Assembly: GCF_003112555.1 (NCBI RefSeq)
Contig: NZ_BEWB01000011.1
Span: 62,001-126,000, forward strand
Length of the DNA: 64,000 nucleotides
Source: Streptomyces coelicoflavus
Lineage (GTDB): Bacteria > Actinomycetota > Actinomycetes > Streptomycetales > Streptomycetaceae
Reading direction: 5' to 3'
The translations under genes were made by a program, and so were the position numbers. Positions 31,656 through 40,898 of this stretch are shown piece after piece; the stretch's first letter is position 1, and the number at the start of each line of letters is the position of its first letter. Under the pieces are notes generated by a model. The model was given only the letters and a program-made list of their open reading frames with translations, made no database searches and had not been told where the DNA came from.

Positions 31656-32363
31656 GTGACCGATCGCGAAGCCGATTCCGCCGTCCCCGCCGCCGACTCC
31701 GTTCCCGCCCCAGTCCCGTTCGATCTGGCCTCGATGCGCAAGCAGTACCGGGCCGAGGGGCTGTCCGAGACCGAGCTGGCGGCGACGCCCGTCGAGCAGT
31801 TCGCGCGCTGGTTCAAGCAGGCGGCGACGGACGGCGGGCTGTTCGAGCCGAACGCCATGGTGGTGTCCACGGCGGACACCGAGGGGCGGCCCAGCTCCCG
31901 GACGGTGCTGCTGAAGCACTTCGACGAGCAGGGGTTCGTGTTCTACACCAACTACGACTCCCGCAAGGCGCGCGAGCTGGACGCGAACCCGTACGTCTCG
32001 CTGCTGTTCCCCTGGCATCCGATGGCCCGGCAGGTCGTGGTCACGGGTGTGGCGCGCCGCACGGGGCGGGACGAGACCGCCGGGTACTTCCGGACCCGGC
32101 CGCACGGTTCGCAGCTGGGTGCCTGGGCGAGTGTGCAGTCCTCGGTGGTGGCGGGGCGGCGGGCCCTGGACTCGGCGTACGCCGAGCTGGCGGCGCGCTA
32201 TCCGGAGGGCGAGCAGGTGCCGGTGCCGCCGCACTGGGGCGGGTTCCGGGTGGTGCCGGAGGCGGTGGAGTTCTGGCAGGGCCGCGAGAACCGGCTGCAC
32301 GACCGGTTGCGGTACGTGGCGGAGGGCGCCGGGGGCTGGCGGGTGGAGCGGCTGAGTCCGTGA
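31656..32363 (+). CDS. pdxH: Pyridoxamine 5'-phosphate oxidase
   Basis: This 235-residue FMN enzyme makes pyridoxal 5'-phosphate. Hallmarks are RKQYRAEGLSETELAATPVEQFARWF at the start, NAMVVSTADTEGRPSSRTVLLKHFDEQGFVFYTNYDSRKARELDANP for FMN binding, and the C-terminal PVPPHWGGFRVVPEAVEFWQGRENRLHDRLRY signature. The length is typical. The GTG at 31656 is chosen over the ATG at 31647 because the latter has no spacing to a ribosome site. It is a full, more canonical relative of the fragment at 1-324. Confidence 0.95.
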   Translation: MTDREADSAVPAADSVPAPVPFDLASMRKQYRAEGLSETELAATPVEQFARWFKQAATDGGLFEPNAMVVSTADTEGRPSSRTVLLKHFDEQGFVFYTNYDSRKARELDANPYVSLLFPWHPMARQVVVTGVARRTGRDETAGYFRTRPHGSQLGAWASVQSSVVAGRRALDSAYAELAARYPEGEQVPVPPHWGGFRVVPEAVEFWQGRENRLHDRLRYVAEGAGGWRVERLSP

Positions 32364-32390
32364 CCGGGCAGGCACCCGGGCGGGCCGGAC

Positions 32391-32474
32391 GAGCGGGGTG
32401 ACCGGGCGGGCACCCCGGCGTGCGGGCGAGCGGGGTGACCGGGCGGGCACCCCGGCATGCGGGCGAGCGGGCGG
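32391..32474. repeat. 37-bp tandem repeat between pdxH and the CxxC gene
   Basis: Two adjacent 37-base units (32391-32427 and 32428-32464) differ at one base, followed by ten bases of a third. A degenerate earlier copy starts at 32361 at the pdxH stop. The region sits between convergent genes and carries no gene. Confidence 0.9.
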
Positions 32475-32511
32475 CGCCGTCACCGCCTGAGGCGGCGGAG
32501 GAGGCAGGGCC

Positions 32512-33093
32512 TCACAGCTTGCCCCACACCAGCCTGGTGCGGTGGCCGCCAAGAGCGCGGGAGAACCGGGACTGGAAATCCGGTGTGAACTCGGGCCAGT
32601 TCCAGAACGTGAAGCCGAGGTGGGCGAAGGCGAAGTAGTCGTCGGCCCAGCGCCACTCGGGGAGCGGGACGGGCTCTGCGCAGGCCGGACACGCGACCTG
32701 CGCCGATCCGGTCCGCTGCCACTCGTCCATGGCGCCGCCGAAGGGCCGCCAGATCTCGTCGATCGGCTCCCAGCCGTCGGTGACCAGGGAGGTGGTGGCG
32801 GCGCAGCGCGGGCAGGTCACCGCCTCCGGTTCGCCCTGGCCGCCGTCGAAGACCGTGCGCCCCACCTCCACGGCCAGTCCGTCCGACGGCTTCCAGTCGG
32901 TGTCCTCCTCCGCCACGGCGCGGTGCCAGTTCAGCCCGGGCGGATGTCCGAGCGGCTCGCCGAGGACACAGCCGGTGCGCTCCGCCAGGACGATGCCCTC
33001 GGCCACAAGCCACCCGACCGCGCGGTCGGCGAGCGGTGCCGCCTCGTCGGCGCCCGCGTCGAGGTCGACGATCGTCTGGAAGTAGTCACCCAT
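32512..33093 (-). CDS. Hypothetical protein with two CxxC pairs (zinc-ribbon-like)
   Basis: This 193-residue protein has CPRC at about residues 94-97 and CPAC at about 135-138, spaced like a split zinc ribbon. Flanking it are aromatic-rich segments (GWEPIDEIWRPFGGAMDEW and HLGFTFWNWPEFTPDFQSRF). I do not recognise the family. The start ATG at 33093 is supported by the following MGDYFQTIVD. It lies 51 bases downstream of the TetR gene on the same strand and could be the last gene of the acyl-CoA operon. Confidence 0.75.
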   Translation of the reverse strand: MGDYFQTIVDLDAGADEAAPLADRAVGWLVAEGIVLAERTGCVLGEPLGHPPGLNWHRAVAEEDTDWKPSDGLAVEVGRTVFDGGQGEPEAVTCPRCAATTSLVTDGWEPIDEIWRPFGGAMDEWQRTGSAQVACPACAEPVPLPEWRWADDYFAFAHLGFTFWNWPEFTPDFQSRFSRALGGHRTRLVWGKL

Positions 33094-33144
33094 GGCCGAG
33101 AGGGTAGCGGCGGGCACCGACAGTGCCCCGGTGCCGGACGCCGG

Positions 33145-33774
33145 TCACGGTGCCAGCGCCGCGTCCAGCAGGCGTGCCCACTGCTCCACCACCCGTTCCC
33201 GCCGTGCCGCGTCGTCGGTGAGGAGGTTGGCCAGGCCCAGGCCGCGGGCCATGTCGAGGAGGCCCTGGACGGTTTCGCGGGCGCCGGGGCGGGTCTCGTC
33301 GGCGCCGAGGAGGTCGACGGCGATGCGGTGGGTCTCGCGGCCGACGCGGGCCTCCAGTTCGGTGACCCTCTCGCGCAGTTGCTCCTCGTTGGAGGCGGCC
33401 ACCCACAGGTGCAGGGCGGCGCGGAAGAGCGGGCCGGTGTAGAGGTCGACGAGGGCGGCGACCACCGCGCGCCGGTCGTCGGCGGCGGCGCCCTCGGGGA
33501 ACAGGGCGCGCAGGGCGACGGAGCGTTCCTCGGCGACGTACTCCACGGCCGCGGTGAAGAGGTCCTCGCGGGTCGGGAAGTGGTGCTGGGCGGCGCCCCG
33601 GGAGACGCCGGCGTGTTCGGCGACGACGGAGACCGTGGAACCGGCCCAGCCGCGTTCGGCGAGGCAGGCCACGGCTGCTTCGAGGAGCCGTTGCCGGGTG
33701 GCCCGGCTGCGGTCCTGCTTGGGGACGCGCTCGGCGCGGTCGGCCGCGTTCACGGCGCCGCTCACACCACCCAT
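33145..33774 (-). CDS. TetR-family regulator, probable controller of the acyl-CoA operon
   Basis: This 209-residue protein has the TetR helix-turn-helix at about residues 25-70 (RQRLLEAAVACLAERGWAGSTVSVVAEHAGVSRGAAQHHFPTREDLF). The C-terminal helices would bind a ligand, plausibly an acyl-CoA given its neighbours. It is the last regulator in the minus-strand run, overlapping the hydratase gene. The ATG at 33774 is assigned; a GTG at 33765 gives a GTGA overlap with the hydratase stop and is an equally good start. Candidate operator: the palindrome at 43429-43440 in front of the operon. Confidence 0.88.
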   Translation of the reverse strand: MGGVSGAVNAADRAERVPKQDRSRATRQRLLEAAVACLAERGWAGSTVSVVAEHAGVSRGAAQHHFPTREDLFTAAVEYVAEERSVALRALFPEGAAADDRRAVVAALVDLYTGPLFRAALHLWVAASNEEQLRERVTELEARVGRETHRIAVDLLGADETRPGARETVQGLLDMARGLGLANLLTDDAARRERVVEQWARLLDAALAP

Positions 33775-34532
33775 TCCGGATCCCGTCGTTCGAGGAAGGC
33801 CGTCATCCCCTCGCGGGCCTGCGGGGAGGCGAACAGCCGGGCCGAGAGCGCGGTGAGGTCGGCCGCGTCCCGGTCGAAGGCCTCCAGCACCCTAGCCGTG
33901 AGCAGCCGTTTCGTCTCGGCCAGGCCCTGCGGTGAGGCACGGCGCACACCGTCGAGGACGGGTTCGAGTACGGCGTCCACGTCGTCGCCGGCCGCGGTGA
34001 CCAGGCCGGTGCGGGTGGCCTCGGCGGCGTCGAAGCGTTCGCCGGTGAGGTAGTAGCGGGCGAGGGCGCGGGGGTCGGTGCGGGGCAGCAGGGTGAGGGA
34101 GATGACGGCGGGTGCCACGCCGATGCGGACCTCGGTGAAGGCGAAGGTCGACTCGGTGGACGCCGCCGCGATGTCGCAGGCGGCGACGAGGCCGAGGCCG
34201 CCCGCGCGGACGTGTCCGGCGACGCGGGCGATCACCGGTTTCGGCAGCTCGGCGATGCGCCGGAAGAGGCCGACCAGGGCGTCGGGGTCGGGCGGGTCGC
34301 GCAGGTCGGCGCCGGCGCTGAAGGTGTTGCCGGTGTGGGTGAGGACGACGGCGCGGACGCCGGGGTCCTCACCCGCCGCGGTGAGGGCGTCGGTCAGGCC
34401 GCCGACGAGGGTGGCGGACAGGGCGTTGCGGTTGTGCGGGGAGTCGAGGGTGAGGGTCTCGACGCCCCGAGAGCGCGCGCGGTCGACTCGGACGGTGTGG
34501 GCGGTGTGGGCGGTGTGGGCGGTGTGGGTCAC
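33762..34532 (-). CDS. Enoyl-CoA hydratase/isomerase family protein
   Basis: This 256-residue crotonase-fold protein has the oxyanion-hole segments HTGNTFSAGADLRD and ARVAGHVRAGGLGLVAACDIAAAS, which carry the CoA and catalytic-site regions. The usual second Glu region is EVRIGVAPAVISLTLLPR. The GTG start overlaps the ligase stop (GTGA), and GAGGGAG lies about seven bases upstream. The N-terminus is (Ala-His-Thr)-rich from a 9-bp repeat. It probably hydrates the unsaturated acyl-CoA made by the neighbouring dehydrogenase and carboxylase. Confidence 0.9.
   Translation of the reverse strand: MTHTAHTAHTAHTVRVDRARSRGVETLTLDSPHNRNALSATLVGGLTDALTAAGEDPGVRAVVLTHTGNTFSAGADLRDPPDPDALVGLFRRIAELPKPVIARVAGHVRAGGLGLVAACDIAAASTESTFAFTEVRIGVAPAVISLTLLPRTDPRALARYYLTGERFDAAEATRTGLVTAAGDDVDAVLEPVLDGVRRASPQGLAETKRLLTARVLEAFDRDAADLTALSARLFASPQAREGMTAFLERRDPEWVV
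34494..34529. repeat. Nine-bp repeat encoding Ala-His-Thr at the hydratase N-terminus
   Basis: Three perfect GGTGTGGGC units (34494-34520) and a fourth with a changed last base (34521-34529) sit just inside the start of the hydratase gene. On the coding strand they spell repeats of Ala-His-Thr. Confidence 0.95.
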
Positions 34533-36097
34533 TGCTGCTCCCTCAGCTGTCGGCGCAGGATCTTGCCGGAGGCGGCGCGGGGGACGGAGTCGACGAGCGT
34601 GACCTTGCGGACGCGTTTGTAGGGGGCGACGCGTTCGGCGACGTACATCATGATCTCGCCCTCCGCGAGGCCGGGTGCGGCCGGCTGGCGGACGACGAAG
34701 GCGTGCGGTACTTCGTTGCCGTCGTCGTTGTACTCGCCGATGACGGCGGCGTCGGCGATGCCGGGGTGGGTGAGCAGGAGGGCCTCGAGTTCGGCGGGGG
34801 CCACCTGGAAGCCCTTGTACTTGATCAGTTCCTTGACGCGGTCGACGACGAAGAGCCAGCCGTCGGTGTCGACGTGTCCGACGTCGCCGGTGTGCAGCCA
34901 GCCCTCCTCGTCGATCAGGGCGGCGGTGGCGTCGGGGCGGCCGAGGTAGCCCTTCATGATCTGGGGCCCCCGGATGAGGATTTCCCCGGACTCGTCGGCG
35001 GGCAGGTCCTTGCCGGGGTCGGTGAGGGAGACGATCCGCATCTCGGTGCCCGCGATGAGCTTGCCCACGGTGCCGGGCGGCGCGTCGGCCATGGCGTCGA
35101 GGGGGACGACGTGGGTGCCCGGGGACAGTTCCGTCATCCCGTAGGCCTGGCCGACGGGCGGCAGGCCGAGCCGCCGGGAGCAGGCGGCGGCGAGGCGCGC
35201 GTCCAGGGGTGCGGCGGCGCTGACGATGTACTTCAGCGAGGAGAGGTCGTAGTCGGCGACCAGGGGGTGTTTGGCGAGCGCCAGGACGATCGGCGGGGCG
35301 ACGTACAGGCTGGTGATGCGGTGGTTCTGGATGGCGGCGAGGAACTGCTCCAGGTCGAAGCGGGGCAGCACGACGACGGTGGCGCCGAGCCTGAGCGGGG
35401 CGTTCATCAGGGCGGTGAGGCCGTAGATGTGGAAGAACGGGAGTACGGCGAGGACGCGGTCGCCGGGTGCGGCCGGCATGAGGGGTTCGAGCTGGGCGAG
35501 GTTGGTGGCGATCTGCCGGTGGGTGAGCATGACGCCCTTGGGGGTGCCGGTGGTACCCGAGGAGTACGGCAGGGCGGCGACGTCCTCGGCCGGGTCGATC
35601 GCGACGGACGGTTCGGGCGCGGTCGAGGCCAGCATGTCGACGAGTGAGCGGTGACCGGGCGCGCTGTCGCAGACCAGGATCTCCTGGACGCCGCCCGCGA
35701 GTTCGGCGGCTCTGCGGGCGGTGGCGAGGAGCGGTGAGACGGTGACGATCCAGCGGGCCGCGCTGTCCTTCAGCTGCTTGGCGAACTCCTCGGCGGTGGC
35801 GAGCGGGTGCACGGTGGTGACGGAGGCGCCCGCGCGGGTGGCGGCGTAGAAGGCCAGCGGGAAGGCCACGGTGTTGGGGCTGTGCAGGGCGAGGACGTCG
35901 CCCTTGCGCACGCCGGTCTCGGCGAGGGCGGCGGCGACGCGCCGGTGGAACCGGTCCACCTGCTCGTAGCTGAGGGTGGTGCCGTCGGTGCCGTCGATCA
36001 GCGCCGGGGTGTCCCCGAAGGCGGCGGCCCCGCCGAGCACGGCATCGTGGATGGGCAGGTCGACGGGCGGGACGTCTGCGTACTCGCTGCGGAACAC
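34529..36097 (-). CDS. Cinnamate/4-coumarate:CoA ligase (ANL superfamily)
   Basis: This 522-residue protein activates aryl- or acyl-acids as CoA thioesters. The AMP motif SSGTTGTPKG is near residue 170, GQAYGMTELSPG near 315, the hinge D-x2-K-E-L-I-K near 425 and the terminal GKILRR with the catalytic Lys near 513. The sequence is, from memory, nearly the same as the S. coelicolor cinnamate/4-coumarate:CoA ligase. The GTG at 36097 follows GGAGGA. Its place inside an acyl-CoA carboxylation and dehydrogenation operon suggests the natural substrate may not be coumarate. Confidence 0.94.
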   Translation of the reverse strand: MFRSEYADVPPVDLPIHDAVLGGAAAFGDTPALIDGTDGTTLSYEQVDRFHRRVAAALAETGVRKGDVLALHSPNTVAFPLAFYAATRAGASVTTVHPLATAEEFAKQLKDSAARWIVTVSPLLATARRAAELAGGVQEILVCDSAPGHRSLVDMLASTAPEPSVAIDPAEDVAALPYSSGTTGTPKGVMLTHRQIATNLAQLEPLMPAAPGDRVLAVLPFFHIYGLTALMNAPLRLGATVVVLPRFDLEQFLAAIQNHRITSLYVAPPIVLALAKHPLVADYDLSSLKYIVSAAAPLDARLAAACSRRLGLPPVGQAYGMTELSPGTHVVPLDAMADAPPGTVGKLIAGTEMRIVSLTDPGKDLPADESGEILIRGPQIMKGYLGRPDATAALIDEEGWLHTGDVGHVDTDGWLFVVDRVKELIKYKGFQVAPAELEALLLTHPGIADAAVIGEYNDDGNEVPHAFVVRQPAAPGLAEGEIMMYVAERVAPYKRVRKVTLVDSVPRAASGKILRRQLREQQ

Positions 36098-36136
36098 GGT
36101 TCCTCCAACGCGGGCTGGTTGCGGCCTCGTACTGGC

Positions 36137-37285
36137 CTAGTACGACTTGGGCAGGCCCAGGGTCTGGTGGGAGACGTAGTTGAGGATCATCTCCCGGCTC
36201 ACGGGTGCGATACGAGCCACGCGCGAGGCCGTTATCAGCCGGGCGAGCCCGTACTCGCGGGTGAGGCCGTTGCCGCCCAGGGTGTGCACGGCCTGGTCGA
36301 CGGCCTTCACGCAGGCCTCCCCGGCCGCGTACTTGGCCATGTTGGCGGCCTCGCCCGCGCCGACGTCGTCGCCCGCGTCGTACAGGTGGGCGGCCTTCTG
36401 CATCATCAGGCGGGCGAGTTCGAGGTCGATGTGCGCCTGGGCGAGGGGGTGGGCGATGGCCTGGTGGGCGCCGATGGGGGTCTTCCAGACGGTGCGCTCG
36501 CGGGCGTAGTCGAGGGCGCGGGAGAGGGCGTAGCGGCCCATGCCGATGCCGAACGCCGCCGTCATGACGCGCTCGGGGTTGAGGCCCGCGAAGAGTTGCA
36601 GGAGGCCCGCGTCCTCGTCGCCGACCAGGGCTTCGGCGGGCAGCCGTACGTCGTCGAGGGTCAGCTCGAACTGCCGCTCCACGGCGTTGAGTTCCATGTC
36701 GATGGCGCGGCGCTCGAAGCCGGGGGCGTCGCGCGGGACGATGAACAGGCAGGGCTTGAGCTTGCCGGTGCGGGCGTCTTCGGTGCGGCCGACGATCAGG
36801 GTGGCGTCGGCGATGTCGACGCCGGAGACGAACACCTTGCGTCCGGTGAGGACCCACTCCCCGGTGGCCGCGTCGCGGCGGGCGGTGGTGGTGATGCGGT
36901 GGCTGTTGGAGCCGGCGTCGGGTTCGGTGATGCCGAAGGCCATGAGGCGGGTGCCGTCGGCGAGGGACGGGAGCCACTCGCGCTTCTGCTCCTCGGTGCC
37001 GAAGCGGGAGATCACGGTGCCGCAGATCGCCGGCGAGACGATCATCATGAGGAGCGGGTTGCCCGCGGCGCCCAGCTCTTCGAGGACGAGGGCGAGTTCG
37101 GTGATGCCGGCGCCGCCGCCTCCGTAGGCCTCGGGGAGGTTGACGCCTATGTAGCCGAGCTTGGCTGCGTCCTGCCAGAGGCGTTGGTTGTCCTCGGCGT
37201 TGAGGGTGTGGGGGTGGGCCTGGGCGAAGGCGGATACCGCTGCGCGGAGGGACTTGTGGTCTTCGGATTCGATGAGGGTGGTCAC
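36137..37285 (-). CDS. Acyl-CoA dehydrogenase
   Basis: This 382-residue FAD enzyme introduces an alpha-beta double bond into an acyl-CoA. It has the signature MAFGITEPDAGSNSHRITTTA (first ACAD motif) and, in the C-terminal helices, the FAD-binding QAVHTLGGNGLTREYGLARLITASRVARIAPVSREM. The usual catalytic Glu region seems replaced by LTREYGLARL, so the exact base is uncertain. The start is GTG at 37285. It lies 39 bases upstream of the ligase and 70 bases downstream of the biotin carboxylase gene, in an acyclic-terpene (Atu)-like gene set. Confidence 0.92.
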   Translation of the reverse strand: MTTLIESEDHKSLRAAVSAFAQAHPHTLNAEDNQRLWQDAAKLGYIGVNLPEAYGGGGAGITELALVLEELGAAGNPLLMMIVSPAICGTVISRFGTEEQKREWLPSLADGTRLMAFGITEPDAGSNSHRITTTARRDAATGEWVLTGRKVFVSGVDIADATLIVGRTEDARTGKLKPCLFIVPRDAPGFERRAIDMELNAVERQFELTLDDVRLPAEALVGDEDAGLLQLFAGLNPERVMTAAFGIGMGRYALSRALDYARERTVWKTPIGAHQAIAHPLAQAHIDLELARLMMQKAAHLYDAGDDVGAGEAANMAKYAAGEACVKAVDQAVHTLGGNGLTREYGLARLITASRVARIAPVSREMILNYVSHQTLGLPKSY

Positions 37286-37330
37286 GGGGCTCCTTCGGTC
37301 GCTGTACGAGTGCGGGTCCGTTGTGGCTGG

Positions 37331-37352
37331 TCGCGCAGTTCCCCGCGCCCCT
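37331..37352. repeat. Second copy of the 22-base dispersed repeat
   Basis: Identical over 22 bases to 20066-20087. Here it sits in the 70-base gap between the biotin carboxylase stop and the acyl-CoA dehydrogenase start, without a hairpin partner as strong as at the first site. Confidence 0.85.
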
Positions 37353-37355
37353 GGG

Positions 37356-39209
37356 TCAGTCGGACTCGACGACCGCCAAGAGGGCGCCCATCTCTACTTG
37401 TCGTCCGAGGCCCGCCGGGAGTGCGGTCAGCCTCCCTGTCACCGGGGCGGTGATCCTGTGTTCCATCTTCATGGCCTCCAGCCACAGCAACGGCTGGCCC
37501 GCCTGGACGGTGGTGCCCTCCGTCAGGCCCTCCGCGACGCGGACGACCGTGCCCGGCATGGGGGCCAGGAGGGAACCCGGGGCGTGCTGGGTGGTGGGGT
37601 CGGGGAAGCGGGGCAGGGCGGTCAGCGCGGTGGTGTTGACGTGGATGCGGTCGCCGTAGCGGGCGACGTCGAAGCGGCGTTGTACGCCGTCCGTTTCGAG
37701 GACGACCCGGTCGGGGCCGGCGTGGACGACGTGGACGCCCTCGGCGGTGAGGCCGTCGCGGGTGTGGTGGTAGCGGACCTCGTGCTCCTCCCCCGCCACC
37801 GCGTACCGCTTGACCTGCGGCTGGGAGGGCAGGTTGCGCCAGCCGCCGAAGCGGCCCGCGTGGGTGGCCGCGTCGGCGAGGGCGGCGGCCAGCGGGGCGA
37901 GGGGGTCGGGGGCGGACCGTGTCAGGTCGGCCAGGTGGCGGTCGTAGAAGCCCGTGTCCATGCGGCCGGACGTGAACTCCTCGTGGCGCAGTGAGCGGAC
38001 GAGCAGGTCGCGGTTGGTGACCGGGCCGTGGATCACCGCCCGTTCCAGGGCGCCGGCGAGGCGGCGGACGGCCTCCGCGCGCGTGGGGGCGTGGGCGACC
38101 GCCTTGGCGAGCATCGGGTCGTAGTGGACGCCGATGTCGTCGCCGTCGGTGTAGCCGGTGTCCAGGCGGATGCCGTCGGGGACGGTGAGGCGGTGCAGGC
38201 GGCCGGTCTGCGGGGCCCAGCCGCTCGCCGGGTCCTCGGCGTAGAGGCGGGCCTCGACGGCGTGGCCCCGCGCGCGCGGGGGGTCGGCTTCGAGGGCGTG
38301 CCCTTCGGCGATCCGGAGCTGGAGGGCGACGAGGTCGATGCCGAACACCGCTTCCGTGACGGGGTGTTCGACCTGGAGGCGGGTGTTCATCTCCAGGAAG
38401 TGCGCCCTGCCGTCGGCGACGAGGAACTCGACGGTCCCGGCGCCGACGTAGTCGACGGCGCGGGCGGCGCGTACGGCGAGGTCGTGGAGTTCGGCGGTGA
38501 GTCCGGGGGTCAGGCCGGGCGCCGGGGACTCCTCGATCACCTTCTGGTGGCGTCGCTGGAGGGAGCAGTCGCGGGTGCCGAGCGCCCACACCGTGCCGTG
38601 GGTGTCGGCGAGGATCTGCACCTCGACGTGGCGGCCGTTCTCCAGGTAGGGCTCGACGAAGACCTCGCCGTCACCGAAGGCGCTCGTGGCCTCCGCGCGG
38701 GCGGCGGTCAGTTCGGCGTCGAGGTCGGCGAGGCGGCGTACGACGCGCATGCCGCGTCCGCCGCCGCCCGCCGCCGCCTTGACCAGCACCGGCAGGTCGG
38801 CCTCGGTGACGAGGGCGGCGTCGGTGAGGGGTGCGACGCCCATCAGTTCCTTGGCGCGGGTCTTGGACGCCATCGCCTCGATCGCCTCGGGCGGCGGCCC
38901 GATCCAGACCAGCCCCGCGTCCCGTACGGCGCGGGCGAAGTCGGCGTTCTCGGAGAGGAAGCCGTAGCCGGGGTGGACGGCGTCGGCTCCGGCGGCGACG
39001 GCGGCCTTCACGATCAGGTCGCCGCGCAGGTAGGTGTCGGCGGGGGCGGCGCCCGGCAGGCGTACGGCGGCGTCGGCCTCGCGCGTGTGGAGGGCGTTCG
39101 CGTCGGCGTCCGAGTGCACGGCGACGGTGCGGATGCCCCACTGGCGGCAGGTGCGGAAGACGCGGCAGGCGATCTCGCCCCGGTTGGCGACGAGTACGGA
39201 AGTGATCAC
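37356..39209 (-). CDS. Biotin-dependent acyl-CoA carboxylase, biotin carboxylase/BCCP alpha subunit
   Basis: This 617-residue protein carries a full biotin carboxylase domain. The ATP-grasp part includes VKAAAGGGGRGMRVV, RDCSLQRRHQKVIEESPAP and FLEMNTRLQVEHPVTEAVFG. A biotinyl-carrier domain at the end has the biotin-lysine motif EAMKMEH. It carboxylates biotin with bicarbonate and ATP, then hands over to the carboxyltransferase. It belongs to the geranyl/methylcrotonyl/propionyl carboxylase family; the acyl substrate is not determinable here. It is 13 bases downstream of the carboxyltransferase gene. Confidence 0.94.
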   Translation of the reverse strand: MITSVLVANRGEIACRVFRTCRQWGIRTVAVHSDADANALHTREADAAVRLPGAAPADTYLRGDLIVKAAVAAGADAVHPGYGFLSENADFARAVRDAGLVWIGPPPEAIEAMASKTRAKELMGVAPLTDAALVTEADLPVLVKAAAGGGGRGMRVVRRLADLDAELTAARAEATSAFGDGEVFVEPYLENGRHVEVQILADTHGTVWALGTRDCSLQRRHQKVIEESPAPGLTPGLTAELHDLAVRAARAVDYVGAGTVEFLVADGRAHFLEMNTRLQVEHPVTEAVFGIDLVALQLRIAEGHALEADPPRARGHAVEARLYAEDPASGWAPQTGRLHRLTVPDGIRLDTGYTDGDDIGVHYDPMLAKAVAHAPTRAEAVRRLAGALERAVIHGPVTNRDLLVRSLRHEEFTSGRMDTGFYDRHLADLTRSAPDPLAPLAAALADAATHAGRFGGWRNLPSQPQVKRYAVAGEEHEVRYHHTRDGLTAEGVHVVHAGPDRVVLETDGVQRRFDVARYGDRIHVNTTALTALPRFPDPTTQHAPGSLLAPMPGTVVRVAEGLTEGTTVQAGQPLLWLEAMKMEHRITAPVTGRLTALPAGLGRQVEMGALLAVVESD

Positions 39210-39222
39210 TGGTCTCTCACCC

Positions 39223-40817
<1,595 letters not shown>

Positions 40818-40821
<4 letters not shown>

Positions 40822-40898
40822 GGCAGGACCTCCGGGGCGGGCGTGTACGGCGGGACGGTCAGCAGCAGCCCCTCCGGGACGTACGGCGGGACGGTCAC
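40818..40898 (-). CDS. 26-residue micro-ORF joining atuA to the carboxyltransferase gene
   Basis: The GTG at 40898 overlaps the atuA stop (GTGA) and is preceded by GGAGG inside the 3' end of atuA. Its TGA at 40818-40820 overlaps the carboxyltransferase GTG. The product MTVPPYVPEGLLLTVPPYTP (then APEVLP) contains TVPPY twice because the DNA is a tandem duplication of the GGAGG-to-start segment. It may serve only to couple translation across a duplicated start region. Confidence 0.5.
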
